Source: Fibrobacterota bacterium (lineage in GTDB: Bacteria > Fibrobacterota > Chitinivibrionia > Chitinivibrionales > Chitinispirillaceae). Taken from it: 64,000 nt of DNA. Numbering within the stretch: the stretch's first letter is position 1; each line of letters begins with the position of its first letter. The DNA lies in assembly GCA_023436145.1 (NCBI GenBank), contig JAEZKP010000016.1, positions 1 to 64,000 on the forward strand, given 5' to 3'. Shown here piece after piece: positions 44,362 to 53,204 of this stretch. The notes below the pieces were generated by a model. The model saw only the letters and a program-made list of their open reading frames with translations, was not told the origin of the DNA and did not search any database. The position numbers were made by a program, and so were the translations under genes.

Positions 44362-47300
44362 CTTTTTTTTACTCCTATAAAATATCTCACCGTCTCAACT
44401 TTGTGCCCGATCATGTCCTCTACTCTTACTATTGCCAAATAAGTGCCGGTGGAAACTTCTCTTCCAGACAAGTTTGATCCATCCCATTTTATTTTCAATT
44501 GTGGTGTTTTGCTGTCATGGCTTTTTTGAAAACCGGTATAAATTCTATTTCCTAATGGGTCATATATTCTGACAGTAACCTGGAAATTAAGCAGTTCCCG
44601 GGTCTTTACTGCAGGATCTATAGTGATGGTTACCTGCTCCTTTTGCGGGTTAAATGGGTTTGGTCCTACACTGTATTTAAAGGTCAGAGGTGTTGGACGG
44701 AACTTCAGAAGTACCCGTTTATTCTTTGGGTTATTCTGTTTATTTGAAAAACTATCTTTTATATCACCATCTGTATTTATCCATACGGAATCTGAAACTT
44801 CAGGATAGACAGGTTTTTCTATCGAAAGTACTTTGAACACATGCTCCACACTCTTTTGCCTGAGTAATTGAAGTGTAACTTTATATTCTGAATCAGAGCC
44901 GGGTTTTCTGAATCTGAAAGGCAGATCTGTATTGATAGAAGAGATTTCTTCGGAGAATTCGGCATATAACGTGTCAGCATCAGGAGTATCACTGTTTTGA
45001 GTTGAAGTTCCAGGTGCATAAAGTGCAGAAATCAATACCGGAGCGGCGCTATCTTCCACTGCCTGAAATTTTTTTACGGAGGGGAACTGTTTGTATTCTA
45101 CTGTCACATTCATCATCCCGGAAGTGGTTTTTTCTATGTTTTTATTAAAAGCCCCGGTCAAATCCACAATCACCACCGATTCTAAATTACCATGTCTGAA
45201 TCGTTTATTATCCAGAAGTCCGGTGGAAGTGTTGTTTGCCCATTGGAAAACTGTGGTGATATCTGAAATATCCACAATCCTGTCGAATTCAATCTGTGCT
45301 TCATCGATTGTGCCATCAGCATCTTTATCCAGATAAAAAGATTTGAGAATATTTGCAGGTGATTTTCTGACGCGTATCAGTACCGGACGGTTGTCTAATC
45401 TGGCATGGTTCCCATAATTATCCATTACTGGTCCTGAAGAGAAAATTTGCAGACTGTCACCTGGTGCAGGGTGCATACTATCCTGCACAGAAACAGTCAC
45501 AACAAATGTGTCGCCTCTGGTCTGAATAAGTTTAGCGTCAATCAGGTACTTTCCACCGGTTTTAATCAGGCTTAGTGATTTTCCGTTCAATAAGATGTCC
45601 TTTACAGGTTCTGTAAAGGTCAGAAGAAATGTATCCTGATCGGATCCGACCCGTTCCAGCATTATCGCATCTTTTAGGAGCGGCCCTACACTATCGGCAA
45701 ACCTAATAGGAAGAATTTCCTGAGGATCATAGAATGTTGTGTCGAAGGAGTAGCAATAACCAAGTTGATTGCTTCCATAGAATGTGGTTATTTCCGGATC
45801 AAATGGTTTTTTAAGAATGATAGTCAGATGTTTGCTGTTTGACTGATCAGGGATAATGTCTTTTCTGAAAACAGTTCTGCCGGTTTTGCTGTTAGGCCAG
45901 AAAAGCTGAATCGAATCTGGAATAATGGACGGGGTGTTTTTAAAATAGATTTCTGCGCGGTTAACCTGACCAAAAGGGTTATCTGCAAAATACGCTGCAT
46001 TCAGTATAGAGTTTGGATTTCTGGGTGGTTTGGGAACCGCATAAATAGTAAATGGAATACTGCCCTGTTGGGAACGGTCTTTTGCAGAATAGTAACTGAT
46101 TACGTAATCACCTGGAAGGACTCCCACAAAGCTGGCTGTGTCCAGTTCTAACAGAGAACTGTCCCGGTTGGCAATTATCACTATTCCGTACTTGTTAAGG
46201 GTACTGTCACCAAAATGTTTTCCTGCTTTAAGTTGCAAAGGGGAAGAGAAAGAGGGACCTTCAATATAATAGACAACTTCTGCATTAACGGTATCTACAA
46301 TTTCTCCATCTGAATCGCAGGCAAGATTGCTTTTAGTGCGTTTTGATTTCATATGATATTTAATAACAGAACTGGAGGAGTCTTTTTCATAGAAAAGGTT
46401 ACTGCTGGAGCGAAGGTTTATGGAAGTAACCATCCTGAAGTTGGAATGGCAGCATTTTCTTTCAGCGAAGAACAATTTGAAGTTATAGGTTTTTCCGGGA
46501 GTCAGTTTCAGATCATCCAGATCAACCGATCCGGCAGCCGCCATATGAAGGCCCCCCAGATCTACCACCCGCTGGCTATCAATAAACACCCACACATCAT
46601 CATCACCTCTGAAATAAAAGGTCTGTCCAGGAACGTATTCGAATTTTGCGGAGAGTTCCATTGTAAACCAGAAGTTGTGATACTTCTTATCTGCTCCGGT
46701 ATCCGGAGTATAATTAGGGTTTTTAATAGTGCGGGCTTCATCCAGAAAAAGAAAACTATCCAGAGGGAAAAACGCGTCAGTGTCATACTCATATAGCCCA
46801 TCTTCATTTTTCTGTAGTGTAATGTTATGACATACTTCATTGGTGTAGCCATCAACAAGGTTCTCAGCAATAAACCAATTGGGAAAATCATCCGATTGAC
46901 ATGCACCATTTGATTTTACCGGTTTTCCATCCGCGCCCAAGCGTTTCTCCACCATATTTGGGGTTACTTTGGTACCTCCATCGCAATTGGAAGCTCCAAA
47001 ATCATCGCTTCTTGCCTTATCTCTCAGCGTAACAGCAAGGGTAATTATGCCACAATCTCCGGTAATTCCTGGAAATGAGGTCTCGATTACAGGAGGACCA
47101 CCAGGAAGAGGATCTGGTATAATCCATACAGTATCAGAAGTGTCCAGTGCATCTGTAATATCAATATAGCCACCATCACCGATACCATTGATTGTATACT
47201 GGGATTTGTCGCGCGAGTTAACCATTTTGACACGTACAGATTCCAGACTGGCAAAATAGTTATAACAGAACCATCCACAGTACTCCGGCATTTTCCGCAT

Positions 47301-47819
47301 TTTTACAGTGGATAATTTATCAATGTTTGCCCGCGGGAAACCGAATTCCCAGGGATTGAAAAAGGCTATTACTTTACTTGGAGGAGGAGTGAAATGGATA
47401 ACCGGGGCTGAGGATGGAGTAGGGAAGGTGATCCAGACCTCATTTGCATCTGTATTAGTGGAAAAGATCGATTGCATGGTTAGTTGAGGCAATGTGGCAG
47501 GAGGGTAGGTCAGGCGGTTTGCCATGTTATCATAAGCAGTAGGAATCACACTCATCAGCTCTATGCGCTGGTTGGATGTTCTGGGTGTGCTTACAAAGGT
47601 GTAACTGTACCAGTTACCACCTTCGCTGGTCATAGTTTTACCAGGATACCAGCCCGGCTCTTCAGAGCTGATATAAAGTGGAGTTCTTGCTCTCACTGTA
47701 TCATCAACTGCCCAGGGATGTTGGACATGGATAATCAACTCAGCTGAGGCAGAATTAATCAGCAGAGGATAAAAAAAAGCAAAAAGCAGAAGGTCTGCAG
47801 ATATCTTTATTAATTTCAT
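44358..47819 (-). CDS. Secreted fibro-slime domain protein with FlgD/T9SS-like C-terminal module
   Basis: This 1153-residue secreted protein has a signal peptide (LLLFAFFYPLLINSASA) and an N-terminal beta-rich domain that resembles a starch/carbohydrate-binding module (GWYPGKTM, NWYSYTFVST). The fibro-slime domain covers about residues 285-480: PNWFIAENLVDG, FFPLDSFLFLD, the hallmark FYFRGDDDVWVFID and DLGGLHMAAAGSVDL. Several Ig/cadherin-like beta repeats follow (about 600-1050). The C-terminus has VGPNPFNPQ, IYDPLGNRIYTG, IKWDGSNLSG and STGTYLAIVRV, matching FlgD-Ig and T9SS sorting-type modules. The fibro-slime family is known from Fibrobacter cell-surface proteins linked to cellulose adhesion. 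AAGGA precedes the ATG at 47819. No sorting machinery is in the window. Confidence 0.9.
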   Translation of the reverse strand: MKLIKISADLLLFAFFYPLLINSASAELIIHVQHPWAVDDTVRARTPLYISSEEPGWYPGKTMTSEGGNWYSYTFVSTPRTSNQRIELMSVIPTAYDNMANRLTYPPATLPQLTMQSIFSTNTDANEVWITFPTPSSAPVIHFTPPPSKVIAFFNPWEFGFPRANIDKLSTVKMRKMPEYCGWFCYNYFASLESVRVKMVNSRDKSQYTINGIGDGGYIDITDALDTSDTVWIIPDPLPGGPPVIETSFPGITGDCGIITLAVTLRDKARSDDFGASNCDGGTKVTPNMVEKRLGADGKPVKSNGACQSDDFPNWFIAENLVDGYTNEVCHNITLQKNEDGLYEYDTDAFFPLDSFLFLDEARTIKNPNYTPDTGADKKYHNFWFTMELSAKFEYVPGQTFYFRGDDDVWVFIDSQRVVDLGGLHMAAAGSVDLDDLKLTPGKTYNFKLFFAERKCCHSNFRMVTSINLRSSSNLFYEKDSSSSVIKYHMKSKRTKSNLACDSDGEIVDTVNAEVVYYIEGPSFSSPLQLKAGKHFGDSTLNKYGIVIIANRDSSLLELDTASFVGVLPGDYVISYYSAKDRSQQGSIPFTIYAVPKPPRNPNSILNAAYFADNPFGQVNRAEIYFKNTPSIIPDSIQLFWPNSKTGRTVFRKDIIPDQSNSKHLTIILKKPFDPEITTFYGSNQLGYCYSFDTTFYDPQEILPIRFADSVGPLLKDAIMLERVGSDQDTFLLTFTEPVKDILLNGKSLSLIKTGGKYLIDAKLIQTRGDTFVVTVSVQDSMHPAPGDSLQIFSSGPVMDNYGNHARLDNRPVLIRVRKSPANILKSFYLDKDADGTIDEAQIEFDRIVDISDITTVFQWANNTSTGLLDNKRFRHGNLESVVIVDLTGAFNKNIEKTTSGMMNVTVEYKQFPSVKKFQAVEDSAAPVLISALYAPGTSTQNSDTPDADTLYAEFSEEISSINTDLPFRFRKPGSDSEYKVTLQLLRQKSVEHVFKVLSIEKPVYPEVSDSVWINTDGDIKDSFSNKQNNPKNKRVLLKFRPTPLTFKYSVGPNPFNPQKEQVTITIDPAVKTRELLNFQVTVRIYDPLGNRIYTGFQKSHDSKTPQLKIKWDGSNLSGREVSTGTYLAIVRVEDMIGHKVETVRYFIGVKKR

Positions 47820-47992
47820 GGCCACCAGTCCTTACAGTTTCAGCCTGTTTTTAAGAAGCTTGATCCGAAAAAAATTAATTTATCCGGGTTATGGGCATCA
47901 AACCCTTACTTGAAAAAGCGTTGACCTGGAATGACGGTAAGCTTTTTTCAATGTGTCTGTAAGATATAGTGACCATTGATCATATCAAGGGT

Positions 47993-48214
47993 TCAATTAT
48001 TGACAATCATTCCTATGGAGAATACGGTCATGAAAGCCAGCCACAAATAAAGAAGACCGGTGTTGAGGAATTGCTCGGATACTGATTGCCCTTCAGTTTG
48101 CTTGTTGGTCTTCAATCTTTCTTTTTTACTATTGAAATGTTTGTAGATTGAAAATAGGGTCCAGATTAAAAGAACTACTCCGCTTAGCTTGGCTAAAATT
48201 GTTGGCAGGTCCAT
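47993..48214 (-). CDS. Small two-helix membrane protein
   Basis: A 73-residue protein with two hydrophobic helices (LSGVVLLIWTLFSIYKHF and LLYLWLAFMTVFSIGMIV) joined by a charged Lys/Glu/Gln-rich loop. No family is recognised. AGGAAG sits before the ATG, and the predicted topology is credible, so it is probably a real small membrane protein. It lies between the fibro-slime gene and a DUF6941 gene on the same strand. Confidence 0.6.
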   Translation of the reverse strand: MDLPTILAKLSGVVLLIWTLFSIYKHFNSKKERLKTNKQTEGQSVSEQFLNTGLLYLWLAFMTVFSIGMIVNN

Positions 48215-48270
48215 TTTCTTCCTTTTGGATTGAGTTAAAAAATCTTTTTAATTTTGAAGTTTTTATTTTT

Positions 48271-48678
48271 TCAGGACTGTTCAGGCATTTCCAGAATAAT
48301 TTTAGTGGCACTCAGTCTACGGGAAGCTATCTCCAGATCATTCCACAAAAGTATAAATTCATAGTCCCCTTCTTCTGGGAGGGGGAGTCCATTTATATTG
48401 CCCCCTATCTCCACTACGGCTCTTCTGCTTTGAGGTACTTCCACCTCCCAGGGAGGCAGCGTCATAGAGAAGCTTCCACCCTCTTTTCTAAAAACCAATT
48501 GAGCTTTTCCTGCAGTGGCAACATCACTCAGTGCTACGTAAATAGCGCAGTTACCATGTTTTGAGGGAAAAGCAGGGCTGTTTATTGTACTGAAAGTTCC
48601 CGATAGAATACTTTTGCCGGTATGAGCATCTCTATAATAGTTATCACAAATTACCATAGCCAGGACGATTGGTTTCAT
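48271..48678 (-). CDS. DUF6941-like protein
   Basis: A 135-residue cytosolic protein whose start, VLAMVICDNYYRDAHTGKSIL, recalls DUF6941 proteins (short beta-sandwich proteins of unknown role). The body is rich in beta-strand pattern, with EIGGNINGLPLPEEGDYEF near the end. Function is unknown. It may share a transcript with the 73-residue membrane protein 56 bases downstream. Confidence 0.6.
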   Translation of the reverse strand: MKPIVLAMVICDNYYRDAHTGKSILSGTFSTINSPAFPSKHGNCAIYVALSDVATAGKAQLVFRKEGGSFSMTLPPWEVEVPQSRRAVVEIGGNINGLPLPEEGDYEFILLWNDLEIASRRLSATKIILEMPEQS

Positions 48679-48969
48679 AGAATTGAAGGTGCTTTCTTTT
48701 CAGATATTTAAATGGGATTATGAATATAATTATCGGCGACCGGAAAAGTTTAGGCTGAAAAATTCCTGGTCTGAAGGTAAATATCTGCTTTCTATCAGAA
48801 TTAGCCTGGTTGAGAATAAAATATGAAAATGCAACTGTTATACCTGAACAAGAATTTCGATTTTTTCAGTCCATTATTACCGCAATTTTATTCTTTTGAA
48901 ATTGGTTCTTATTTTGATGCACAATTAATAAAGAAGACTGGCCACAAGAGAAGTGAAGGAGTCTTTTTT

Positions 48970-50076
48970 ATGAAAAGTCATATTGCCTGCATTCAGATAA
49001 TCTTTTCTGTGGTATGGATCAATGTTTCTTTGCTGAATTCATGTACAAAGGTTAGAAAAACCTTTAACCAAGAAGACAAAAGGCTCTATTACTCAACCTC
49101 TTTTGACCTGAGCAAACCTGTAAAAGAGAGCGATATCGTTTACAAAACCACACAAGTAAACTCTCTGGAACCAACCGATCTGGTTAGCTTTCAGATAGAC
49201 CAGCTGGCTATAAGTCCATTTCTTTATATCTCATCCGACACAAACGGCAATAACACACTAATCCTTGACGTTCCACAGCAGAAGATAGCGCTCTTGTTTG
49301 AAAGAGCTGCACAAGAACTGGAAAATGACAACTTTGAGGAAGTTAAAAACCTCTACCAGCAGGCCTATAATATAGACAGTCTATACTTTAAAACTGCATC
49401 AAATCTGGGTGATGCCTGGAGCTTTCTTGGAGATTATCATCGTGCAGAATACTACCTCAGAAAAGCAGTTCAGTTAAACGATGCAGGTTATCAGGAATAT
49501 CTTTTTCTGGCTGATGTTTATGCAAAGCTTGGAAAACACCGTGATGCTCTCGAGGCTATCACCTATGCATTCATGCTTAACAAAAACAATCCATACCTGT
49601 TACAGTTTCTGCAAAGTGTTCTGGCTAAAAACAATCTCTGCCTCAATGAACACAGACTGCAATTTCCTTTCAGGATAAAAAAAACAGGAGTAAAAGAATG
49701 TGAAATTCAATATCAGACTTCAGATGATTTCGTGTGGAATGCCATGGCCGGCTGCCTTGCATGCTGGAAGATGGAGCCGGAGCTTCAGATGAAGCTTCAG
49801 GGAGAGGACATGCTTACCTATAAAATACAGATGTACCGTCAATGTCTGCTCAACCAGGGATATTACCTGGAAGATTTAAAAAACGGAGGTAAAAAGCTTA
49901 CCGGTGATGAGGAAATTTTTCTGGAAAAAATCAGAAAGAAACATGTCAATTCTATAGTTTACTGGGAGATTATGGCAGGTGAAGAACCGTATATCATGTT
50001 CATGCTTTCCCCAAAAGAAAGGCAACTGGTAGTAGAATATATCAGAAAATATGTCTATCAGACCAGAGTCAACTGA
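48970..50076 (+). CDS. TPR-repeat lipoprotein
   Basis: A 368-residue protein with a lipoprotein-type signal: hydrophobic IIFSVVWINVSLLNSC, with Cys near residue 24 as the lipidation site. TPR units cover about residues 155-260 (AAQELENDNFEEVKNLYQQA, GDAWSFLGDYHRAEYYLRKA, ADVYAKLGKHRDALEAITYA). The C-terminal part is Cys- and Tyr-containing and has no recognised domain. The ATG at 48970 has AAGGAG 8 bases upstream, and is preferred over the longer reading from 48823. It is probably a periplasmic scaffold. It ends 37 bases before the SDR start. Confidence 0.7.
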   Translation: MKSHIACIQIIFSVVWINVSLLNSCTKVRKTFNQEDKRLYYSTSFDLSKPVKESDIVYKTTQVNSLEPTDLVSFQIDQLAISPFLYISSDTNGNNTLILDVPQQKIALLFERAAQELENDNFEEVKNLYQQAYNIDSLYFKTASNLGDAWSFLGDYHRAEYYLRKAVQLNDAGYQEYLFLADVYAKLGKHRDALEAITYAFMLNKNNPYLLQFLQSVLAKNNLCLNEHRLQFPFRIKKTGVKECEIQYQTSDDFVWNAMAGCLACWKMEPELQMKLQGEDMLTYKIQMYRQCLLNQGYYLEDLKNGGKKLTGDEEIFLEKIRKKHVNSIVYWEIMAGEEPYIMFMLSPKERQLVVEYIRKYVYQTRVN

Positions 50077-50113
50077 ACTTGATAGAAAAGATTTAAAAAG
50101 GAGAACTGGAAAA

Positions 50114-51016
50114 ATGGAACATCAGGGCCTCAATCTCAGCAGAAACCCTTTTGTTATAGGGAATGACTCTTTGGAGCAAGCACCTCCTGCTCAAAAGCAG
50201 CCCTGGCCGGGTTACGAACAAAACATGCACCCCAAAGTCGATCATGGTGAAGAGAGCTACCATGGAGGGGCAAAACTGGTTGGTTTAAAAGCTCTGATTA
50301 CCGGAGGCGACAGCGGTATCGGACGCGCCGTATCGATCGCCTTTGCCAGAGAGGGAGCTGATGTGGCTATAACCTATTTTGAGGAAAGAGATGATGCACT
50401 GGAGACTGTTGGATGGATTCAGGAAGCGGGGCATACTGGCAGAGCGTTTCAGGCGGATTTACGGGATCACCAGGATTGTGAAGCTGTAGTGGATAGAGCT
50501 TATCATGAACTTAATGGCCTTAATATCCTGGTTAACAATGCAGCTGTTCATATCGAAAAACAGGAACTGACTCAGGTTTCACCAGAACAACTCGAAAATA
50601 CTTTCAAAACAAATTTTTTCTCCTATCTCTGGGTTACTCAGGCTGCACTTAAATATTTACAGGCTGGTGATGTAATTATCAATACAGGATCGGTGACTGG
50701 ATTTACAGGACACAAAACCCTGATGGATTATGCAGCCACCAAAGGGGCTATTCATAATTTTACTAAATCTCTGGCTTTGGAGTTGGCTCCCCGTGGAATC
50801 CGAGTAAACTGTGTCTCTCCGGGACCAGTCTGGACTCCTCTTATTCCTTCCACCAGAGATTCCGATCAGGTATCCAGATTTGGAGAGAATACCCTTTGGG
50901 CCAGGCCTGCCCAACCTTGTGAGATTGCTCCCTCATTTGTTTTTCTGGCATCTACAGACGCACGGCTTTATACTTCCGAGATTTTGTCCCCAGCAGGCTC
51001 GGTACTTAATCTTTAG
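50114..51016 (+). CDS. Short-chain dehydrogenase/reductase (YghA/glucose dehydrogenase-like)
   Basis: A 300-residue SDR oxidoreductase. The NAD(P) motif is TGGDSGIGRAV (TGxxxGIG), followed by NNAA, and the catalytic Ser is in INTGSVTG, with Tyr-x-x-x-Lys in DYAATKGA. The N-terminal extension (NPFVIGNDSLEQAPP, PWPGYEQNMHPKVDHGEESY) is typical of the YghA/YhdF group of general-stress SDRs. AAGGAG lies 11 bases before the ATG. Substrate is unknown. It is followed by a short AT-rich hairpin before the convergent mntP. Confidence 0.92.
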   Translation: MEHQGLNLSRNPFVIGNDSLEQAPPAQKQPWPGYEQNMHPKVDHGEESYHGGAKLVGLKALITGGDSGIGRAVSIAFAREGADVAITYFEERDDALETVGWIQEAGHTGRAFQADLRDHQDCEAVVDRAYHELNGLNILVNNAAVHIEKQELTQVSPEQLENTFKTNFFSYLWVTQAALKYLQAGDVIINTGSVTGFTGHKTLMDYAATKGAIHNFTKSLALELAPRGIRVNCVSPGPVWTPLIPSTRDSDQVSRFGENTLWARPAQPCEIAPSFVFLASTDARLYTSEILSPAGSVLNL

Positions 51017-51021
51017 CCTTT

Positions 51022-51047
51022 TTTTTGAGTCAGGTCTAACTCAAAAA
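51022..51047. terminator. Weak hairpin between SDR and mntP
   Basis: TTTTTGAGT (51022-51030) pairs with ACTCAAAAA (51039-51047) around an 8-base loop, between two convergent stop codons. A T-rich arm sits on the plus-strand side. This is the only structure in the gap; termination is likely but not certain. Confidence 0.4.
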
Positions 51048-51051
51048 GGTT

Positions 51052-51630
51052 TCAGCAGAAAAAAAGATGCTCAATAAGTATCTTTAAACCGATACCGATG
51101 AGCATCACCCCTCCTGCAACTTCAATTTTGTTTTCCAAAAAATGGCCAAAACTGTTTCCGATAAATGTGCCGCAGAATGATAGAAGAAAAGTAATTGAAC
51201 CTATAACAAACACAGGGGCTAAAATTGAAATTTCAAGAAAAGAAAGAGTAACTCCTACCGCCAGGGCGTCGATACTTGTAGCAGTTGCAAGCATGAAGAG
51301 AATGGGGATTTCCATGGGATTGCTGACTTGCTCTTTTTTTTGCAAGCCAGTGGATTCCAGAATCATCTTCACTCCCAAAAATACTAGAATCACACAGGCC
51401 ACCCAATGATCAAAACTTTTTACCCAGCAGGCGAACTTTATCCCGCTGATCCACCCTAGAAACGGCATCAGCGCCTGAAATGAACCAAAAAACAATCCGA
51501 TAACCAAAGCATGGCCCAGGTGCATTCTTTTAATGGCAATACCGCTGGTAATGGAAACCGCAAAAGCATCCATGGAAAGACCTAAAGCAATTATTATCAG
51601 GGAAGTGGGGCTCATTTTAAGAAAAATCAC
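51052..51630 (-). CDS. mntP: Manganese efflux pump MntP
   Basis: A 192-residue inner-membrane protein with six helices. MntP motifs are present: ALGLSMDAFAVSI, SGIAIKRM and the second half ATATSIDALAVGVTLSF, with the paired Asp residues (SMDAFAV, SIDALAV) needed for metal export. It exports Mn2+. The GTG start overlaps the upstream zinc-ribbon gene by 4 bases (a TGA/GTG type overlap), so both may be co-translated. No yybP-ykoY riboswitch is visible upstream of that gene. Confidence 0.93.
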   Translation of the reverse strand: MIFLKMSPTSLIIIALGLSMDAFAVSITSGIAIKRMHLGHALVIGLFFGSFQALMPFLGWISGIKFACWVKSFDHWVACVILVFLGVKMILESTGLQKKEQVSNPMEIPILFMLATATSIDALAVGVTLSFLEISILAPVFVIGSITFLLSFCGTFIGNSFGHFLENKIEVAGGVMLIGIGLKILIEHLFFC

Positions 51631-52001
51631 ATATCCTGAATAAGCTTCTTAAGACCGCTGTTCTCGAAGAGGACCATGATTTTTCCGGGGGTTCCATTAT
51701 CTTTACCTACCACCACACCTTTTTCATTAAAGTTCTGATGAAAAATGGTTTCTCCCAGGAAAAAGTGATCTGTAGGCTTATAAACACGCGGAGTATCGAT
51801 TTGGGTGTTTTGTTCCAGCAGATCTGTACCAGTATAACAGGCGGTTTTAAAACATTTGGTGCAGTAATATTCAAAGGTGGAAAGCCGGTCCAGTACTCTG
51901 CCATTCTCTGCAATGCTTCTATCCAGTTGGGCAGGAATAACTTTATTACAGAATCTACAAAAAAGATCCAGTTCTTCAATAGGAGAAAATGTTGCAGACA
52001 T
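51627..52001 (-). CDS. Zinc-ribbon protein upstream of mntP
   Basis: A 124-residue protein with two Cys pairs (FCRFC near 15-19 and YCTKC near 46-50) forming a probable zinc ribbon. The C-terminal segment (GETIFHQNFNEKGVVVGK, IMVLFENSGLKKLIQ) looks like a small SH3/CarD-like beta barrel. No named family is recognised. AAAGGG precedes the ATG at 52001. It overlaps mntP by 4 bases, so the two genes are probably one operon; a metal-linked role is possible but unproven. Confidence 0.6.
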   Translation of the reverse strand: MSATFSPIEELDLFCRFCNKVIPAQLDRSIAENGRVLDRLSTFEYYCTKCFKTACYTGTDLLEQNTQIDTPRVYKPTDHFFLGETIFHQNFNEKGVVVGKDNGTPGKIMVLFENSGLKKLIQDM

Positions 52002-52243
52002 GAAAAAAACCCTTTCTTGCTCCGCTTTAAAGATTTGGATAAAAATCAGAAAAATTGAAATTACCAAATGGTTTGGTTGAAATCAAATGATAGTTTTGGA
52101 TTGGTTGATAATAACTTTCAGTTTTCCATTTCCATGAATTCAGGATTACCGTATTTTATAAGCACCTGAAAATTCGAACAGGTGTTGTTTTAAGGTTCAT
52201 CACCGATTGAATCCAACTGGATTGAAACCAAAAAAGGAATAAA

Positions 52244-53170
52244 ATGAGAATCGTTTTTCTGGGGACTGCGGATTTTGGGATTCCATCGCTGAGTAAACTT
52301 ATTGAACATCATACAGTTGCCGGGATTGTAAGCACCCCGGCCAAACCTCAGGGTAGAGGTTTGCATTACTTAGATTCACCTGTGACCCGTTTTGCCAAAG
52401 AACATGAATTAAAACCGGTACTTACCCCCGAGGATCTCAAATCAGAGCAATTTCTTTTATCACTTAACTCACTGAATGCAGATCTTTTTGTGGTAGTAGC
52501 ATTCAGGATACTGCCAAAAGCTATATTTGCACTTCCTCGGTTGGGCACATTGAACATTCATGCATCATTGCTTCCAAAATTCAGAGGCCCTGCTCCTATT
52601 CAGAGAGCTATAGAGGCAGGGGAAACAGAAACTGGAGTAAGCATATTCAGGCTGGATGAGGGGGTAGATACCGGAGAGATACTCTTGCAAAAGAGAACCT
52701 CTATCGGTCCTGAGGAAACCACTCCTGAGTTATATCACAGATTGAGCTTATTAGGTGCTGAGGCGCTCATGCAGACTATTGATGCGCTGGAAAGCGGGCA
52801 GGTTCAGTTTGTGAAACAGGATGAGTCGGCAGCTTCAAAAGCTCCAAAATTAAAAAAAGAGGAAGCGCTGATTGATTGGAAACTATCCTCTGATAAGATT
52901 TTTAACAAAATCCGTGCTTTTAAACCATTTCCCGGGACCTGCACCTTTTTTAAAGGAAAAAGATTGGGAATACAATGGGCACAAAAAATTGATGGAGAAG
53001 CAACCGATAAGCCCGGGATGGTGATCAAGGTAAGCCATGATTTCTTTGATGTTCAATGTGGTTACGGAGTTTTAAGGGTATTAAAGGTTAAGCCGGAGGG
53101 AAGAAAAGAGATGAATGTGCGGGACTTTTTGTCTGGTACAGAGATGAAGGAAAATACGATTCTGCAATGA
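52244..53170 (+). CDS. fmt: Methionyl-tRNA formyltransferase
   Basis: A 308-residue enzyme that formylates initiator methionyl-tRNA using 10-formyl-THF. The N-terminal Rossmann part has FLGTADFGIP. The catalytic Asn/His region is LNIHASLLPKFRGPAPIQRA and the Asp is in DEGVDTGEIL. The C-terminal OB-like domain includes IRAFKPFPGTCTFF. AAGGAATAAA is placed before the ATG. It is followed immediately by rsmB, a classic pairing; def, often upstream, is absent. Confidence 0.97.
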   Translation: MRIVFLGTADFGIPSLSKLIEHHTVAGIVSTPAKPQGRGLHYLDSPVTRFAKEHELKPVLTPEDLKSEQFLLSLNSLNADLFVVVAFRILPKAIFALPRLGTLNIHASLLPKFRGPAPIQRAIEAGETETGVSIFRLDEGVDTGEILLQKRTSIGPEETTPELYHRLSLLGAEALMQTIDALESGQVQFVKQDESAASKAPKLKKEEALIDWKLSSDKIFNKIRAFKPFPGTCTFFKGKRLGIQWAQKIDGEATDKPGMVIKVSHDFFDVQCGYGVLRVLKVKPEGRKEMNVRDFLSGTEMKENTILQ

Positions 53171-53204
53171 ATTGACTCATAAAATTGAAACAAGGAAATT
53201 TATT

